A stretch of DNA of 64,000 bases from JBBPZK01 sp965219175 (GCA_965219175.1 CBDCNI010000001.1:744001-808000), one strand, 5' to 3'. Shown: positions 15,078 to 23,515, numbered from the stretch's first letter. Made by a program: numbers and translations. Notes: a model not told the origin generated them from the sequence alone.

Positions 15078-15508
15078 GCGGTGAATACACTGGCCGGTAT
15101 CTACGGCTCGACGAGACGGCGGAGTCCAACAATCCCGAGTTGCCCGCTTTCCTGGCGCGTCCCGAGGAGGCGCCGGTCTACCACGGCTTTGATCTGGTCG
15201 AGGAAACCAGGACCGACGGCTGGTGCTTCGGGGCCATCACCGAGTTCGAAGACCCGGACGGCTGCGAAGACGGAGATGGGTTCGTCGTGGCCCCCGACGG
15301 CTCGCGAGCCGGCATTGTATGGGAAGTCGGCGATCAAGAGATAGAGGAGATATCGCCACCGGAACAGGATCGCTGGGGCGTATACGCAGTGTGGTTCCCG
15401 CGCCCGGTGCGAACCGTCGAAGACCTCGTGTTCGGATTCCGTAGCGTGTTGCCGGGACTGCGGCGCAAATACGAGGAAATCAGAAACACTCGGCGGGCGA
15501 CCGAATAG
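15074..15508 (+). CDS. Unknown protein in men cluster (144 aa)
   Basis: Acidic soluble protein (GRYLRLDETAE, VYHGFDLVEETRTDGWCFG, WGVYAVWFPRPVRTVEDLV). No motif I can assign and no membrane segment. It overlaps menH by 4 bases (ATGA), so it is translationally coupled to it and is likely a real, co-expressed gene. The sequence after it is a degraded menB fragment, suggesting that menB originally followed here. Confidence 0.65.
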   Translation: MSGEYTGRYLRLDETAESNNPELPAFLARPEEAPVYHGFDLVEETRTDGWCFGAITEFEDPDGCEDGDGFVVAPDGSRAGIVWEVGDQEIEEISPPEQDRWGVYAVWFPRPVRTVEDLVFGFRSVLPGLRRKYEEIRNTRRATE

Positions 15509-15515
15509 AGCAAAA

Positions 15516-15605
15516 AAGGTACTAGAAGGCAGGGGGAATCGTCAGGATCACTATAGACTGCCCCGAGGTCTGAAACGCCTTTCGTCCTTTGACGGTAAGC
15601 GACGT
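15516..15605 (+). pseudogene. Degraded duplicate of the menB 5' region
   Basis: This stretch aligns base for base with menB 16473-16562 (AAGGTAC-AGAAGGC, ATCACTATA, CGCCCCGAGGT-like, AACGCCTTTCGTCCT, ACGGTAAG) at roughly 80 percent identity by eye. It lacks the menB start codon, its reading frame is broken, and similarity stops after about 90 bases. Together with the true menB start it brackets the Phd/VapC pair, so it marks a duplication made when that module arrived, or a relic of the original menB. Confidence 0.7.
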
Positions 15606-15687
15606 AGAGCACATTCCTTCCTGACACAGAATCCTCATAGAGCATGATAATATGATTTTATGATGCGTATTGACTGGGAGGTGGATC

Positions 15688-15966
15688 TTGCACGAGAATC
15701 GTTCCGTCACGGAGGTCAATCGGCACTTTGCCGATTACATCAACCGGGTAGCTTATCGGGGGGAGCGCTTCACGCTCGTGCGCGGCAACAAGCCCGTCGC
15801 CGAGCTTGGCCCTTTGCCGGTAGGGAAGCGATTGGCGGAGTTGCCGGATCTCCTGGCCTCTTTGCCGAAGCTATCGGAAGTGGAGGCGGAAGAGTTTGCG
15901 GAAGACCTCGCCTCCGGGAGATCCGGGCTCTCTGGAAAGGGGGTTCGGGATCCGTGGGCGTCCTGA
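15688..15966 (+). CDS. Phd/YefM-type antitoxin
   Basis: 92 residues: RSVTEVNRHFADYINRVAYRGERFTLVRGNKPVAELGPL at the N-terminus is the Phd/YefM DNA-binding fold, and the acidic tail wraps the toxin. Neutralises and autoregulates with the PIN toxin that overlaps it by 13 bases. TTG 15688 follows GGGAGG by 6 bases. The pair lies between a broken menB copy and menB itself. Confidence 0.85.
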   Translation: MHENRSVTEVNRHFADYINRVAYRGERFTLVRGNKPVAELGPLPVGKRLAELPDLLASLPKLSEVEAEEFAEDLASGRSGLSGKGVRDPWAS

Positions 15967-16367
15967 TCGACGCTAGTGTCCTGATCGGTTACGAGCGTGG
16001 CCGGATTACTCTGGAACCTTATCTCGCGGGCCGGGAGCAGGAGGAGTTCTTCCTGTCGGTCATAACCGCGAGCGAGCTGCTCCACAGCGTGTACCGGGCC
16101 ACGGACGCAGGGACTCGCGCCCGTCGTTCGGCGTTTGTCGAAGGAGTGTTGGAGCGTTTCCCGCTGCTCCCCGTGGACCTAACCGTGGCCCGCGCGCACG
16201 CGCAACTCTGGGCCGAACAGATGGCCGAGGGTAGGCTCATCGGTCCGCATGACCTGTGGCTCGCGGCCACGTGCCTGGCGCACGGCCTCACGATGGCAAC
16301 GGGCAACGTAGGCGAGTTCGGGCGGGTACCCGGTCTCTCCGTGGAGGCGTGGGGCGAGGAACAGTGA
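15954..16367 (+). CDS. VapC-type PIN-domain toxin
   Basis: 137-residue PIN RNase. Metal-binding acidic residues are in place: Asp5 of VLIDASVLIGYERG, Glu of ITASELLHSV (about residue 41), Asp of GPHDLWLAATCLAHG (about 100), with TGNVGEFGRVPGL at the end (Asn where many PIN proteins have Asp). PIN toxins cleave tRNA or rRNA. GTG 15954, within the antitoxin gene. Confidence 0.88.
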   Translation: MGVLIDASVLIGYERGRITLEPYLAGREQEEFFLSVITASELLHSVYRATDAGTRARRSAFVEGVLERFPLLPVDLTVARAHAQLWAEQMAEGRLIGPHDLWLAATCLAHGLTMATGNVGEFGRVPGLSVEAWGEEQ

Positions 16368-16415
16368 AGCGCGTCCGAGGTGGCGTAATTACATCACGGT
16401 CAGGCTCCGACCCCT

Positions 16416-16421
16416 TATAAT
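16416..16421 (+). promoter_or_regulatory. -10 box of menB, leaderless layout
   Basis: TATAAT followed by 7 bases and ATG 16429; no ribosome site precedes the ATG. The -35 region is weak. A private promoter here would restore menB-menE expression downstream of the inserted toxin-antitoxin pair. Confidence 0.5.
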
Positions 16422-16428
16422 CTCTGCC

Positions 16429-17280
16429 ATGACTAACATCGCATGGGAATCGGCTGGAGAGTTCGAAGATATAAGGTACGAGAAGGCGGAGGGGATCGCC
16501 AAGATCACCATAAACCGCCCCGAGGTGCGTAACGCCTTTCGTCCTCTAACGGTAAGGGAGATGCAACGCGCCTTAGAAGATGCTCGCGAAGACCCTGAAA
16601 CGGGCGTCATCATTCTCACAGGTGAGGGGCCGGATGCTTTCTGTTCGGGAGGGGACCAGAGGGTGCGGGGAGACGCCGGATACCTCGAAGACCCGGACGA
16701 CCCGCGACGAACTCCCGGCGGCGCTTCGGTCGGGCGCTTCGACGTTACGGACCTGCACGTCCAAATTCGGCGCTGCCCGAAGCCTGTTGTGGCGATGGTC
16801 GCCGGATACGCCGTCGGTGGGGGACACGTCCTGCACGTGGTCTGCGACCTGACCATCGCGGCGGATAACGCGAAGTTCGGGCAGGTCGGGCCGAAGGTTG
16901 GGAGCTTCGATGGGGGATTTGGTGCGTCGGTCCTGACGCAACTCGTTGGGCCGAAAAAAGCTAAAGAGATCTGGTTTCTCTGCCGGATGTACTCCGCCGA
17001 GGAGGCGCTACGAATGGGGCTCGTCAACACGGTTGTGCCGCTCGCGGACCTCGAATCCGAGACCGTCGGGTGGTGTCGGGAGATGCTGGACCGCTCTCCG
17101 TTCGCGCTGCGGCTCTTGAAGGCGAGCTTCCACGCCCACGAGGACGGGTTCGCCGGCATACAGCAACTCGCCCACGACGCGAACCTCCTGTTCTACGGGA
17201 GCGAAGAGGCCCAGGAGGGCCGCGACGCCTACAAGGAGAAGCGCAAGCCGGACTTCTCGAAGTTCCCCCGCCGCTCGTAG
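16429..17280 (+). CDS. menB: 1,4-dihydroxy-2-naphthoyl-CoA synthase MenB
   Basis: 283-residue crotonase-fold enzyme that cyclises o-succinylbenzoyl-CoA. Diagnostic segments: FCSGGDQRVRG, RRCPKPVVAMVAGYAVGGGHVLH, CDLTIAADNAKFGQVGPKVGSFDGG, FLCRMYSAEEALRMGLVN, and the terminal EGRDAYKEKRKPDFSKFPR. The oxyanion-hole glycines and the MenB-specific SGGDQ are intact. Likely leaderless (see -10 box). First of the contiguous menB-A-C-E block. Confidence 0.96.
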   Translation: MTNIAWESAGEFEDIRYEKAEGIAKITINRPEVRNAFRPLTVREMQRALEDAREDPETGVIILTGEGPDAFCSGGDQRVRGDAGYLEDPDDPRRTPGGASVGRFDVTDLHVQIRRCPKPVVAMVAGYAVGGGHVLHVVCDLTIAADNAKFGQVGPKVGSFDGGFGASVLTQLVGPKKAKEIWFLCRMYSAEEALRMGLVNTVVPLADLESETVGWCREMLDRSPFALRLLKASFHAHEDGFAGIQQLAHDANLLFYGSEEAQEGRDAYKEKRKPDFSKFPRRS

Positions 17281-17294
17281 GGGTCTGGAGAAAC

Positions 17295-18188
17295 GTGTCC
17301 ACCGCAACGCAGTCGCGCATCAGGATATGGGCACTGGCCGCCCGCCCGAAGACGTTGTGGGCCGCCGTCGTGCCGGTCGTCGTCGGGACCGCGATGGCTG
17401 TCGAGGCGGGCGGTTTTCATGCGCTTTCGGCGTTCTTCGCGCTGCTCGGGGCGCTCTTGATCCAGGTTGGCACCAACTACATAAACGACTACTACGATTT
17501 CTTGAAGGGCGCGGATACCGTCTCCCGCAAGGGGCCGGTTCGTGCCTTGCAGTCCGGTCTCGTGAGCGCCGAGACGACGCGCCGGGCGGCGGCGCTCGTG
17601 TTCGCGCTCGCGGTGGTGGACGGTCTCTACCTCGTCTTGCGCGGCGGGTGGCCGGTCTTGCTGATCGGGCTGCTCTCCATCGCGGCGGGAGTTCTCTACA
17701 CCGCCGGTCGCTACTCGCTCGCTTACCTCGGGCTCGCCGACGTGTTCGTGGTCCTGTTCTTCGGTCCCGTCGCCGTCGGCGGCACTTACTACGTTCAGAC
17801 GCTCGGTATAAACCCCGTCGTGCTGTTCGCCGCGCTCGGGCCTGGCTTGCTCTCGGCCGCAATCCTGCTCGTCAACAATGTCCGCGACATCGACGAGGAT
17901 CGCCGGGCGAACAAGAAGACGCTCGTGGTCCGCCTGGGACGCAAGACCGGCGTCGCACTCTACACTCTCTGCGCCGGAGTAGCAGCCCTCGTGCCGGTGA
18001 TCCTTTACGTCGCGACCGGAGAGCACCCGTGGGCCATCGCGGCGCTGGTCATATTGCCGCTCGCGGTGCCGGTCGTCAGGGCGCTCGCTACCTCCAAAGA
18101 CCCGGCCGCGCTCAACCCGATGCTCGGGGCGACTTCGCGGCTGCTCCTGATCTACGGTCTGCTCTTCTCCGTCGGATGGCTCCTTTGA
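17295..18188 (+). CDS. menA: 1,4-dihydroxy-2-naphthoate polyprenyltransferase MenA
   Basis: 297-residue UbiA-type integral membrane prenyltransferase with about nine hydrophobic segments. First Asp-rich motif in NYINDYYDFLKGAD (about 62-75), second in NNVRDIDEDRRANKKTL (about 195-211); these bind Mg-prenyl diphosphate. It attaches the isoprenoid tail to DHNA at the membrane. GTG 17295 with GGAG just upstream; 14 bases after menB. Confidence 0.95.
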   Translation: MSTATQSRIRIWALAARPKTLWAAVVPVVVGTAMAVEAGGFHALSAFFALLGALLIQVGTNYINDYYDFLKGADTVSRKGPVRALQSGLVSAETTRRAAALVFALAVVDGLYLVLRGGWPVLLIGLLSIAAGVLYTAGRYSLAYLGLADVFVVLFFGPVAVGGTYYVQTLGINPVVLFAALGPGLLSAAILLVNNVRDIDEDRRANKKTLVVRLGRKTGVALYTLCAGVAALVPVILYVATGEHPWAIAALVILPLAVPVVRALATSKDPAALNPMLGATSRLLLIYGLLFSVGWLL

Positions 18189-18209
18189 CCCGTCTACCCG
18201 TCTTCTGAG

Positions 18210-19319
18210 ATGAGGATCACCGGCCTCCACCTCTACAGTTACACGCTGCCCCTCGACCCACCACCCGAGATAAAAGGAAAACCTCTCCACAACCGCGAAG
18301 GCATACTGCTCCGGCTGACCGGCGACGGCGTCGAAGGATGGGGAGAAGCTTCTCCACTCCCCGGTTTCAGCCGCGAGAGCCTGGAGGAAGCTACCCGGCA
18401 AATGTGGAGCTTGAAGCTTGCGCTGATGAATTTCGACCTCACGGACTGGCCGGACGACAGCCTGCAAAGCGTCTTGAATACCTTCGACCTGGCGCCTTCT
18501 GTACGCTTTGGTGTGGAACTCGCCACAGCGAACCTGCACGCGGCGGCGCGGAAAAAGACGCTGCCGGAGGTGCTCGGGAGACCGGGAAGGGAGGTGAGCC
18601 TGAACGGCCTGCTCTCCGGTCCCAGAGACGATGTCTTGAAAGAGGCACGCAAGATGAGCCGGGCGGGATACCGGGCGATCAAGCTGAAGGTCGGACGCGG
18701 ATCCATCGAGGAAGACGCCGCGATGGTCCGGGATATCGCCGGGACGCTCGACTACGGCGTTAGTCTCCGGCTGGACGCGAACCGCGTCTGGACCTTCGAA
18801 GAAGCCCTGGAGTTCACCCACGCCACGGAAGGTTGCCTCTACGAGTACATAGAGGAGCCGCTCGCCGACCCTACTCAACTCGCCCATTTCGTGAATGTCA
18901 CCGGCTTGCCCGTTGCGCTAGACGAGTCGCTGGCCGGGATGAACCCCGATATCCTTGGAGAGCATCGCTACGCGCGGGCCGTCGTGCTCAAACCGATGTT
19001 GCTCGGCGGCATCACGAAAACCTTCCGTCTCGCGGAGCAGGCGCAAAGTCTCGGCATGACGCCAGTCGTAAGCTCGGCTTTCGAGACGGGTGTCGGTACC
19101 CTGGGCCTCGTCGCGCTCGCCGCCTGCATCGGTGGCGGTGATGTTCCGGCCGGCCTAGATACCTATCGTCGCTTCACCCGCGACGTTCTCGAACCGCGCC
19201 TGGATCCACAACCCAGCGTCAGAGTTTCCGAGGTGACGAACGCCCGGCGCGCCGTCGACCGGAGCCTGCTAAGAGAGATACGGGATCCCGACCAAGTAGT
19301 AGAGAGCCGCTATGGATGA
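18210..19319 (+). CDS. menC: o-Succinylbenzoate synthase MenC
   Basis: 369-residue enolase-superfamily dehydratase. Catalytic lysine pair in AIKLKVGRG (about 152-160), metal ligands in LRLDANRVW, YIEEPL and ALDES, and the opposite lysine in VVLKPMLLGG. Converts SHCHC to o-succinylbenzoate. The preceding N-terminal capping domain has GWGEASPLPGFS. ATG 18210; overlaps menE by 8 bases. Confidence 0.93.
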   Translation: MRITGLHLYSYTLPLDPPPEIKGKPLHNREGILLRLTGDGVEGWGEASPLPGFSRESLEEATRQMWSLKLALMNFDLTDWPDDSLQSVLNTFDLAPSVRFGVELATANLHAAARKKTLPEVLGRPGREVSLNGLLSGPRDDVLKEARKMSRAGYRAIKLKVGRGSIEEDAAMVRDIAGTLDYGVSLRLDANRVWTFEEALEFTHATEGCLYEYIEEPLADPTQLAHFVNVTGLPVALDESLAGMNPDILGEHRYARAVVLKPMLLGGITKTFRLAEQAQSLGMTPVVSSAFETGVGTLGLVALAACIGGGDVPAGLDTYRRFTRDVLEPRLDPQPSVRVSEVTNARRAVDRSLLREIRDPDQVVESRYG

Positions 19320-20757
19320 GAAAAAGATGGAAGTCCCTTGTCCGCTGCGTGAAGCCGCGCTTGCTTCGCCGGACGCCCCGGCGATCATCGGGGCGAAAGG
19401 AACCTTGTCCTACGGAGAACTCGACCGTCGCGTTTCGGCGGTTGCGCGACGGTTAGAAGGATTGGGTCTCGGGTCGGGGACGCGTGTCGCGCTCTATTTG
19501 CCGAAAGACGAACGCTACGTGGCCCTGGTGCTCGCCCTGATCCGGACCGGCAACGCGGCGTGTCCCCTGAGCACCCGCCTCCCCCCGTCGAGCATCGAAC
19601 CACTTCTCAGCCGCGCCAACTGCCGGGCCCTCATCTCTGACGACGAAGAGATACCCGGCGCCGGGGATGGAAGCATCGAGAAACTCTATCCCGAAGACCT
19701 GCTCGCAGGGGACGGGACGCGGGAAGAACGCGCCGGACTGCACCTGGGTCTCGACTCGCCCGCCACCGTCGTCTTCACCTCCGGCAGCACCGGAACCCCG
19801 AAAGGAGCGGTCCACACCTTCGGCAATCACTACTACAGCGCCCTTGGCTCCAACGAAAATATACCCCTCGGGCCGGGAAACAGGTGGCTCCTATCGCTCC
19901 CGCTCTACCACGTCGGCGGGCTCTCCATAATCTTCCGATGCCTTCTCGGCAGGGCGATGATGATCCTACCCGAACCCGGCGAAGACCCCGGAGAGTCCAT
20001 AGCGAAGTACGGCGTAACGCACGTCTCGCTCGTCTCGACCCAACTCCGGCGGATGCTCGCCGACGAGGACAAAAGCGCGCCACAGAGCCTGAAGGCCGTC
20101 TTGCTCGGGGCGAGCGGCATCCCCGTTTCCCTGCTGGAGGAGGCCGCGAATCGCAACTTGCCCGTCTACACGAGCTACGGCCTGACCGAGATGGCCTCCC
20201 AGGTGACGACCACCTCCGGCGCGTCACGGGATGAGCTTGAGACTTCCGGGAAAGTATTGCCTTACCGGGAAGTCTCGATCTCCGTTGAAGGTGAGGTCCT
20301 GGTGCGCGGGAAAACCTTGTTTGCCGGCTACGTCAAGGGAGACGAAGTAGAGCGCCCGCTGGACGGAGAAGGTTGGTTCCATACCAAAGACCTCGGAGAA
20401 TTGGACGAGAATGGCTATCTATACGTCTTGGGACGGCGGGACAACCTCTTTATCTCCGGAGGAGAGAACATCCAGCCGGAGGAGGTCGAGGAGGCGCTGC
20501 TGCGCCTGAAAGGGATCGTCCAGGCCGCCGTGGCCCCCGTCCCGGACCCGGAGTTCGGCTCTCGCCCGGTTGCCTTCGTGAGAGTCTCAGGCGGAGACCT
20601 CGACCCGGAGAGTTTACGGGCATCCCTGGGGGAGACGTTGCCCCGCTTCAAGGTCCCCGTAGCGTTCCACGAATGGCCCGCGGAGGCGAGTACGGAGAGC
20701 GCGAAGATCGACCGGGCGCTCTTCAAGAAGCTCGCCTCGGAAAGCGTTGAGAATTAG
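19312..20757 (+). CDS. menE: o-Succinylbenzoate-CoA ligase MenE
   Basis: 481-residue acyl-adenylating enzyme. A3 loop TVVFTSGSTGTPKGAV (about 145-160), LSLPLYHVGGLSII, YTSYGLTEMASQVTTT, FHTKDLGELDENGYLYVLGRRDNLFISGGENIQPEEVE and the terminal lysine motif near ESAKIDRALF. Activates o-succinylbenzoate with ATP and CoA for MenB. ATG 19312 overlaps the end of menC. Confidence 0.94.
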   Translation: MDEKKMEVPCPLREAALASPDAPAIIGAKGTLSYGELDRRVSAVARRLEGLGLGSGTRVALYLPKDERYVALVLALIRTGNAACPLSTRLPPSSIEPLLSRANCRALISDDEEIPGAGDGSIEKLYPEDLLAGDGTREERAGLHLGLDSPATVVFTSGSTGTPKGAVHTFGNHYYSALGSNENIPLGPGNRWLLSLPLYHVGGLSIIFRCLLGRAMMILPEPGEDPGESIAKYGVTHVSLVSTQLRRMLADEDKSAPQSLKAVLLGASGIPVSLLEEAANRNLPVYTSYGLTEMASQVTTTSGASRDELETSGKVLPYREVSISVEGEVLVRGKTLFAGYVKGDEVERPLDGEGWFHTKDLGELDENGYLYVLGRRDNLFISGGENIQPEEVEEALLRLKGIVQAAVAPVPDPEFGSRPVAFVRVSGGDLDPESLRASLGETLPRFKVPVAFHEWPAEASTESAKIDRALFKKLASESVEN

Positions 20758-20819
20758 TCCCCGCGCCTGTTATAGACTGGCTTCTCGGCCGTTAAACAGC
20801 TTTGAGAGGAGTAGGGCTT

Positions 20820-22058
20820 ATGCAGAAGACTTTCGATGTTCGGGCCGTAAGGGAGCAGTTCCCGGCGCTCGGTCGCGAGCACGGCGGGCGGAAAGCCGTT
20901 TACTTCGACGGGCCGGGAGGTTCGCAGGTGGCGCGTCCCGCCATGGACGCCATGAGGCGCTACATGGAACGCGGCGGGGCGAACCTCCACGGCGCTTTCC
21001 CGAGCAGTATCGAGACGGAGGAGATCATCCACAACACGAGGGCCGCGATGGCCGTCTTCCTCGGCGCCGACCCGGACGAGGTCGCCTTCGGCGCGAACAT
21101 GACCACGCTTACGCTCGCCGTCTCGCAGGCGCTGGCGCGCACGTGGGACGAAGGCTCCGAGGTCGTCGTTACCGAGCTAGACCATCGCGCCAACGTGGAC
21201 CCCTGGCTCTCCGCCGCCGGTGCGAGGGGCGCGAAGGTGCGCTGGCTGCGCGTGGACCCCGAAACCTTGACTCTCGACCTCTCCGACCTGGAAGAGAAGG
21301 TAAACGAATGCACCCGACTCGTCGCCGTCGGCCTCGCCTCAAACGCCGTCGGTACGGTAAACGAGGTGGCGAAGATAGCGGAGCGGGCGCGCGAGGTCGG
21401 GGCGGTGGTTGCGGTCGACGCGGTCCACGGGGCGCCTCATGTTTCCGTGGACCGGGACGATTTGGGGGCGGACATAATTACGTGCTCGGCCTACAAGTTC
21501 TTCGGGCCGCACGTCGGCATCACGGCCATAAGGCGGGACCTCTTCGAGACCCTGAACGTCCGGAAGCTCGAACCTGCCCCGGAATACGTCCCCGACAAGC
21601 TGGAGACCGGCACCCAGAATCACGAGGGAATCGCCGGGGTGGGCGGAGCCGTAGACTTCATCGCCTCACTCGGCAGCGGAAGCTCCCTGCGAGAAAAGCT
21701 CACGAGCGCCATGCAGACCATCGAAGAGCACGAGGCGGACCTGGCGGGCAAGTTTCGGGCCGCACTCCAGGACCTTCCGGGCGTAACCCTCTACGCCGCC
21801 CCGGACGGCGTCCGAAAGACCCCGACGGTAGCCTTCCGGCTCGAAAGCCACGCCCAGGAAGAGGTCTGCGAGTACATGGCCGGGCGGGGCTTCTTCGTGG
21901 CGAACGGTGATTTCTACGCCTCGACGCTTGCCGAAAAGCTCGATATTCGGAATAGCGGCGGCTGGGTCCGGGCCGGTCTCGCCCCGTACAACACCGGAGA
22001 AGAGGTAGAAAGCTTTGTTCAGGAGCTGGAGAAGTTCACGCAGACTGCGAAGAGATAA
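20820..22058 (+). CDS. Cysteine desulfurase-like class V aminotransferase
   Basis: 412-residue PLP enzyme. KAVYFDGPGGSQVARPAMDAM at the start, TELDHRANVDPWL, AVDAVHGAPH, and the PLP lysine in ITCSAYKFFGPHVGI (about residue 226). It belongs to the SufS/CsdA-like group, often annotated cysteine desulfurase-like; the position and sequence around the usual catalytic cysteine do not confirm desulfurase activity. ATG 20820 follows GAGAGGAG by about 9 bases, 62 bases after menE, and may be its own unit. Confidence 0.85.
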   Translation: MQKTFDVRAVREQFPALGREHGGRKAVYFDGPGGSQVARPAMDAMRRYMERGGANLHGAFPSSIETEEIIHNTRAAMAVFLGADPDEVAFGANMTTLTLAVSQALARTWDEGSEVVVTELDHRANVDPWLSAAGARGAKVRWLRVDPETLTLDLSDLEEKVNECTRLVAVGLASNAVGTVNEVAKIAERAREVGAVVAVDAVHGAPHVSVDRDDLGADIITCSAYKFFGPHVGITAIRRDLFETLNVRKLEPAPEYVPDKLETGTQNHEGIAGVGGAVDFIASLGSGSSLREKLTSAMQTIEEHEADLAGKFRAALQDLPGVTLYAAPDGVRKTPTVAFRLESHAQEEVCEYMAGRGFFVANGDFYASTLAEKLDIRNSGGWVRAGLAPYNTGEEVESFVQELEKFTQTAKR

Positions 22059-22063
22059 ATATA

Positions 22064-22114
22064 TTGACTGGATATTGCGTTGTCTATATACATCCGCGCG
22101 GTCTCTGTTATACT
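22064..22114 (+). promoter_or_regulatory. cspA promoter region (two candidate promoters)
   Basis: TTGACT (22064-22069), 17 bases, TATACA (22087-22092); and an extended -10 TGTTATACT (22106-22114). The second would give a transcript starting near 22121 and a leader of about 105 bases. Confidence 0.5.
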
Positions 22115-22147
22115 TGTCCGCGTAACGAAAGGTGGGTCTTACCGTAG

Positions 22148-22184
22148 ATGGAGCGCCGCCCGCGATAAATAGGGGCGGTTTTTT
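22148..22184 (+). promoter_or_regulatory. cspA leader: hexapeptide ORF overlapping a terminator-like hairpin
   Basis: AAAGGTGGG precedes a six-codon ORF at 22148-22168 (MERRPR, stop TAA). Its third to fifth codons form the left arm CCGCCC (22156-22161) of a hairpin whose right arm GGGCGG (22173-22178) runs into TTTTTT. The same AAAGGTGGG ribosome site is repeated before cspA. Translation of, or stalling in, the short ORF could decide whether the hairpin stops transcription before cspA. This is inferred from layout. Confidence 0.45.
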
Positions 22185-22225
22185 CATTCTATGGGACCCG
22201 AGAACAGAAAGGTGGGCTCCAGTAA

Positions 22226-22429
22226 ATGGCCCAAGGAACGGTTAAGTGGTTCAGTGATGAGAAGGGCTACGGCTTTATCTCCCCCGACGATGGAGGCGAG
22301 GATCTCTTCGTACACCACACGGGAATAGAAGGCACAGGGTTCAAGTCTCTCGAAGAGGGCGCCAAGGTGACCTACGAGGCGACCCGCGGCAAGAAGGGGA
22401 TGCAGGCAGAGAACGTTTCCCCATCGTAG
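22226..22429 (+). CDS. cspA: Cold shock protein (CspA family)
   Basis: 67-residue OB-fold RNA chaperone with RNP1 KGYGFISPD and RNP2 DLFVHHTGI, plus the GTVKWFSDEKG start typical of the family. Destabilises RNA secondary structure. Preceded by a roughly 105-base leader with a hairpin, followed by a strong terminator, so monocistronic. Confidence 0.96.
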   Translation: MAQGTVKWFSDEKGYGFISPDDGGEDLFVHHTGIEGTGFKSLEEGAKVTYEATRGKKGMQAENVSPS

Positions 22430-22466
22430 AGCTTAAATAGCAGTCGCAAGCAACCAGAACGCGTAG

Positions 22467-22493
22467 AGGCCGGGGGGCGATCCCCCGGCCTTT
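22467..22493 (+). terminator. Rho-independent terminator after cspA
   Basis: 10-bp stem AGGCCGGGGG with its complement around a short loop, followed by TTTC. Confidence 0.85.
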
Positions 22494-22526
22494 CGCATAC
22501 AACCAAAGGGTTTTAGGAAAAAGGAA

Positions 22527-22549
22527 GTGCGCGGTTCGAACCTGCGCAC
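22527..22549. promoter_or_regulatory. Near-perfect palindrome upstream of desaturase
   Basis: GTGCGCGGTT and AACC-T-GCGCAC pair as a 10-bp inverted repeat with one unpaired T, ending 4 bases before the ribosome site of the desaturase. It could be a repressor operator or an RNA hairpin masking the ribosome site. It resembles a tRNA T-arm but has no acceptor stem. Confidence 0.4.
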
Positions 22550-22563
22550 CAAGAGGAGGTTAT

Positions 22564-23352
22564 GTGGAATATGTAATTGCGGTGCTCGTGGGGCTCGCGC
22601 TGTCGCAGGTGGCTGGTTTTATTACCACCGTGTACCTGCACCGCACCTTGTCTCACAAGTCCATCCGGCTGAGTCCGACCATGACGATGATCATGCGTAT
22701 CGGGACCTGGATGTTCACCATCGTCTCGCCTCGCGAGTGGGTGGCCGTACACCGCAAGCACCACAACTTCAGCGACGTCGAGGGAGACCCTCACAGCCCG
22801 CACATCGAGGGATACTGGCAGATCATGCTCGCGAACGTCTATTACTACAAGCGTGAGGCGAACAACGACAATACGCTCGAAAAATACGCCGCCGACCTCC
22901 CGTACGATCGCCTGGACAAATTCCTCTTCAGATATCCGTCCATAGGGTTCTTCCTCACGGGGGCGATAGTGGTCGCCATCATGGGCGTCGGCCCGGGCCT
23001 CGTGGCTTACGCCGTACACACTGTTTCTTACGTGCTGTTGAACGCGGCGGTAAACGGCGCGGGCCACACTTTCGGGCGCAAGAACTTCGTCAACGATGCG
23101 ACCAACCTGCGTATCCTGGCGCTTCTCACCTTCGGGGAAGGGCTGCACAACAACCATCACGCCCGGCCCGCCGCGCCAAAGCTCTCCGCTTTTAAGGGCG
23201 AGTTCGACCCGGCGTGGCCGGTGATCCGCTTGCTCGAGAAGATGAGGCTTGTGAAGGTCCTATCCAAAGTGGATGAGGGCTGGGAGAATCACCGCCGCCG
23301 CATCCAGAAGCCGGCCACCGTCGGAGCCACCGCTACTACCACGGAAGACTAG
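22564..23352 (+). CDS. Membrane fatty-acid desaturase (delta-9 acyl-CoA type)
   Basis: 262 residues with four hydrophobic segments and the three His boxes of di-iron desaturases: HRTLSH (about 22-27), HRKHH (about 63-67), and HNNHH (about 198-202). Introduces a double bond into membrane acyl chains with O2. Being next to a cold-shock gene fits control of membrane fluidity, though each has separate signals. GTG 22564 lies 4 bases after GGAGG. Shorter than many delta-9 desaturases at the C-terminus. Confidence 0.92.
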   Translation: MEYVIAVLVGLALSQVAGFITTVYLHRTLSHKSIRLSPTMTMIMRIGTWMFTIVSPREWVAVHRKHHNFSDVEGDPHSPHIEGYWQIMLANVYYYKREANNDNTLEKYAADLPYDRLDKFLFRYPSIGFFLTGAIVVAIMGVGPGLVAYAVHTVSYVLLNAAVNGAGHTFGRKNFVNDATNLRILALLTFGEGLHNNHHARPAAPKLSAFKGEFDPAWPVIRLLEKMRLVKVLSKVDEGWENHRRRIQKPATVGATATTTED

Positions 23353-23378
23353 CCCGAAAGATAAATCAGGTAGTTTTC

Positions 23379-23413
23379 AGGCCCGCCGGACCGAGTAAAT
23401 GTCCGGCGGGCCT
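23379..23413 (+). terminator. Hairpin terminator after desaturase
   Basis: 13-bp perfect stem AGGCCCGCCGGAC with its complement around a 9-base loop; T-tract poor, so strength is uncertain. Confidence 0.65.
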
Positions 23414-23515
23414 AAGTATTGCCTCGAAACTCGGGCCGCCGGGCCGAAGACTCCGCAGATGGACGACAGCTAATATCCATCGGGTAAGCGAGAGAAACCC
23501 GATCGGGAGGTTGTT

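Noticed and set aside
17229..18887. Long minus-strand frame of 552 codons opposite menA and menC
   Set aside because: Arg/Glu/Asp-rich shadow of GC-rich genes on the other strand; the plus-strand proteins are unmistakable.
22527..22549. tRNA T-arm-like sequence (GGTTCGAACC with CACCA) before the desaturase
   Set aside because: No acceptor, D or anticodon stems can be formed; better explained as a simple palindrome.
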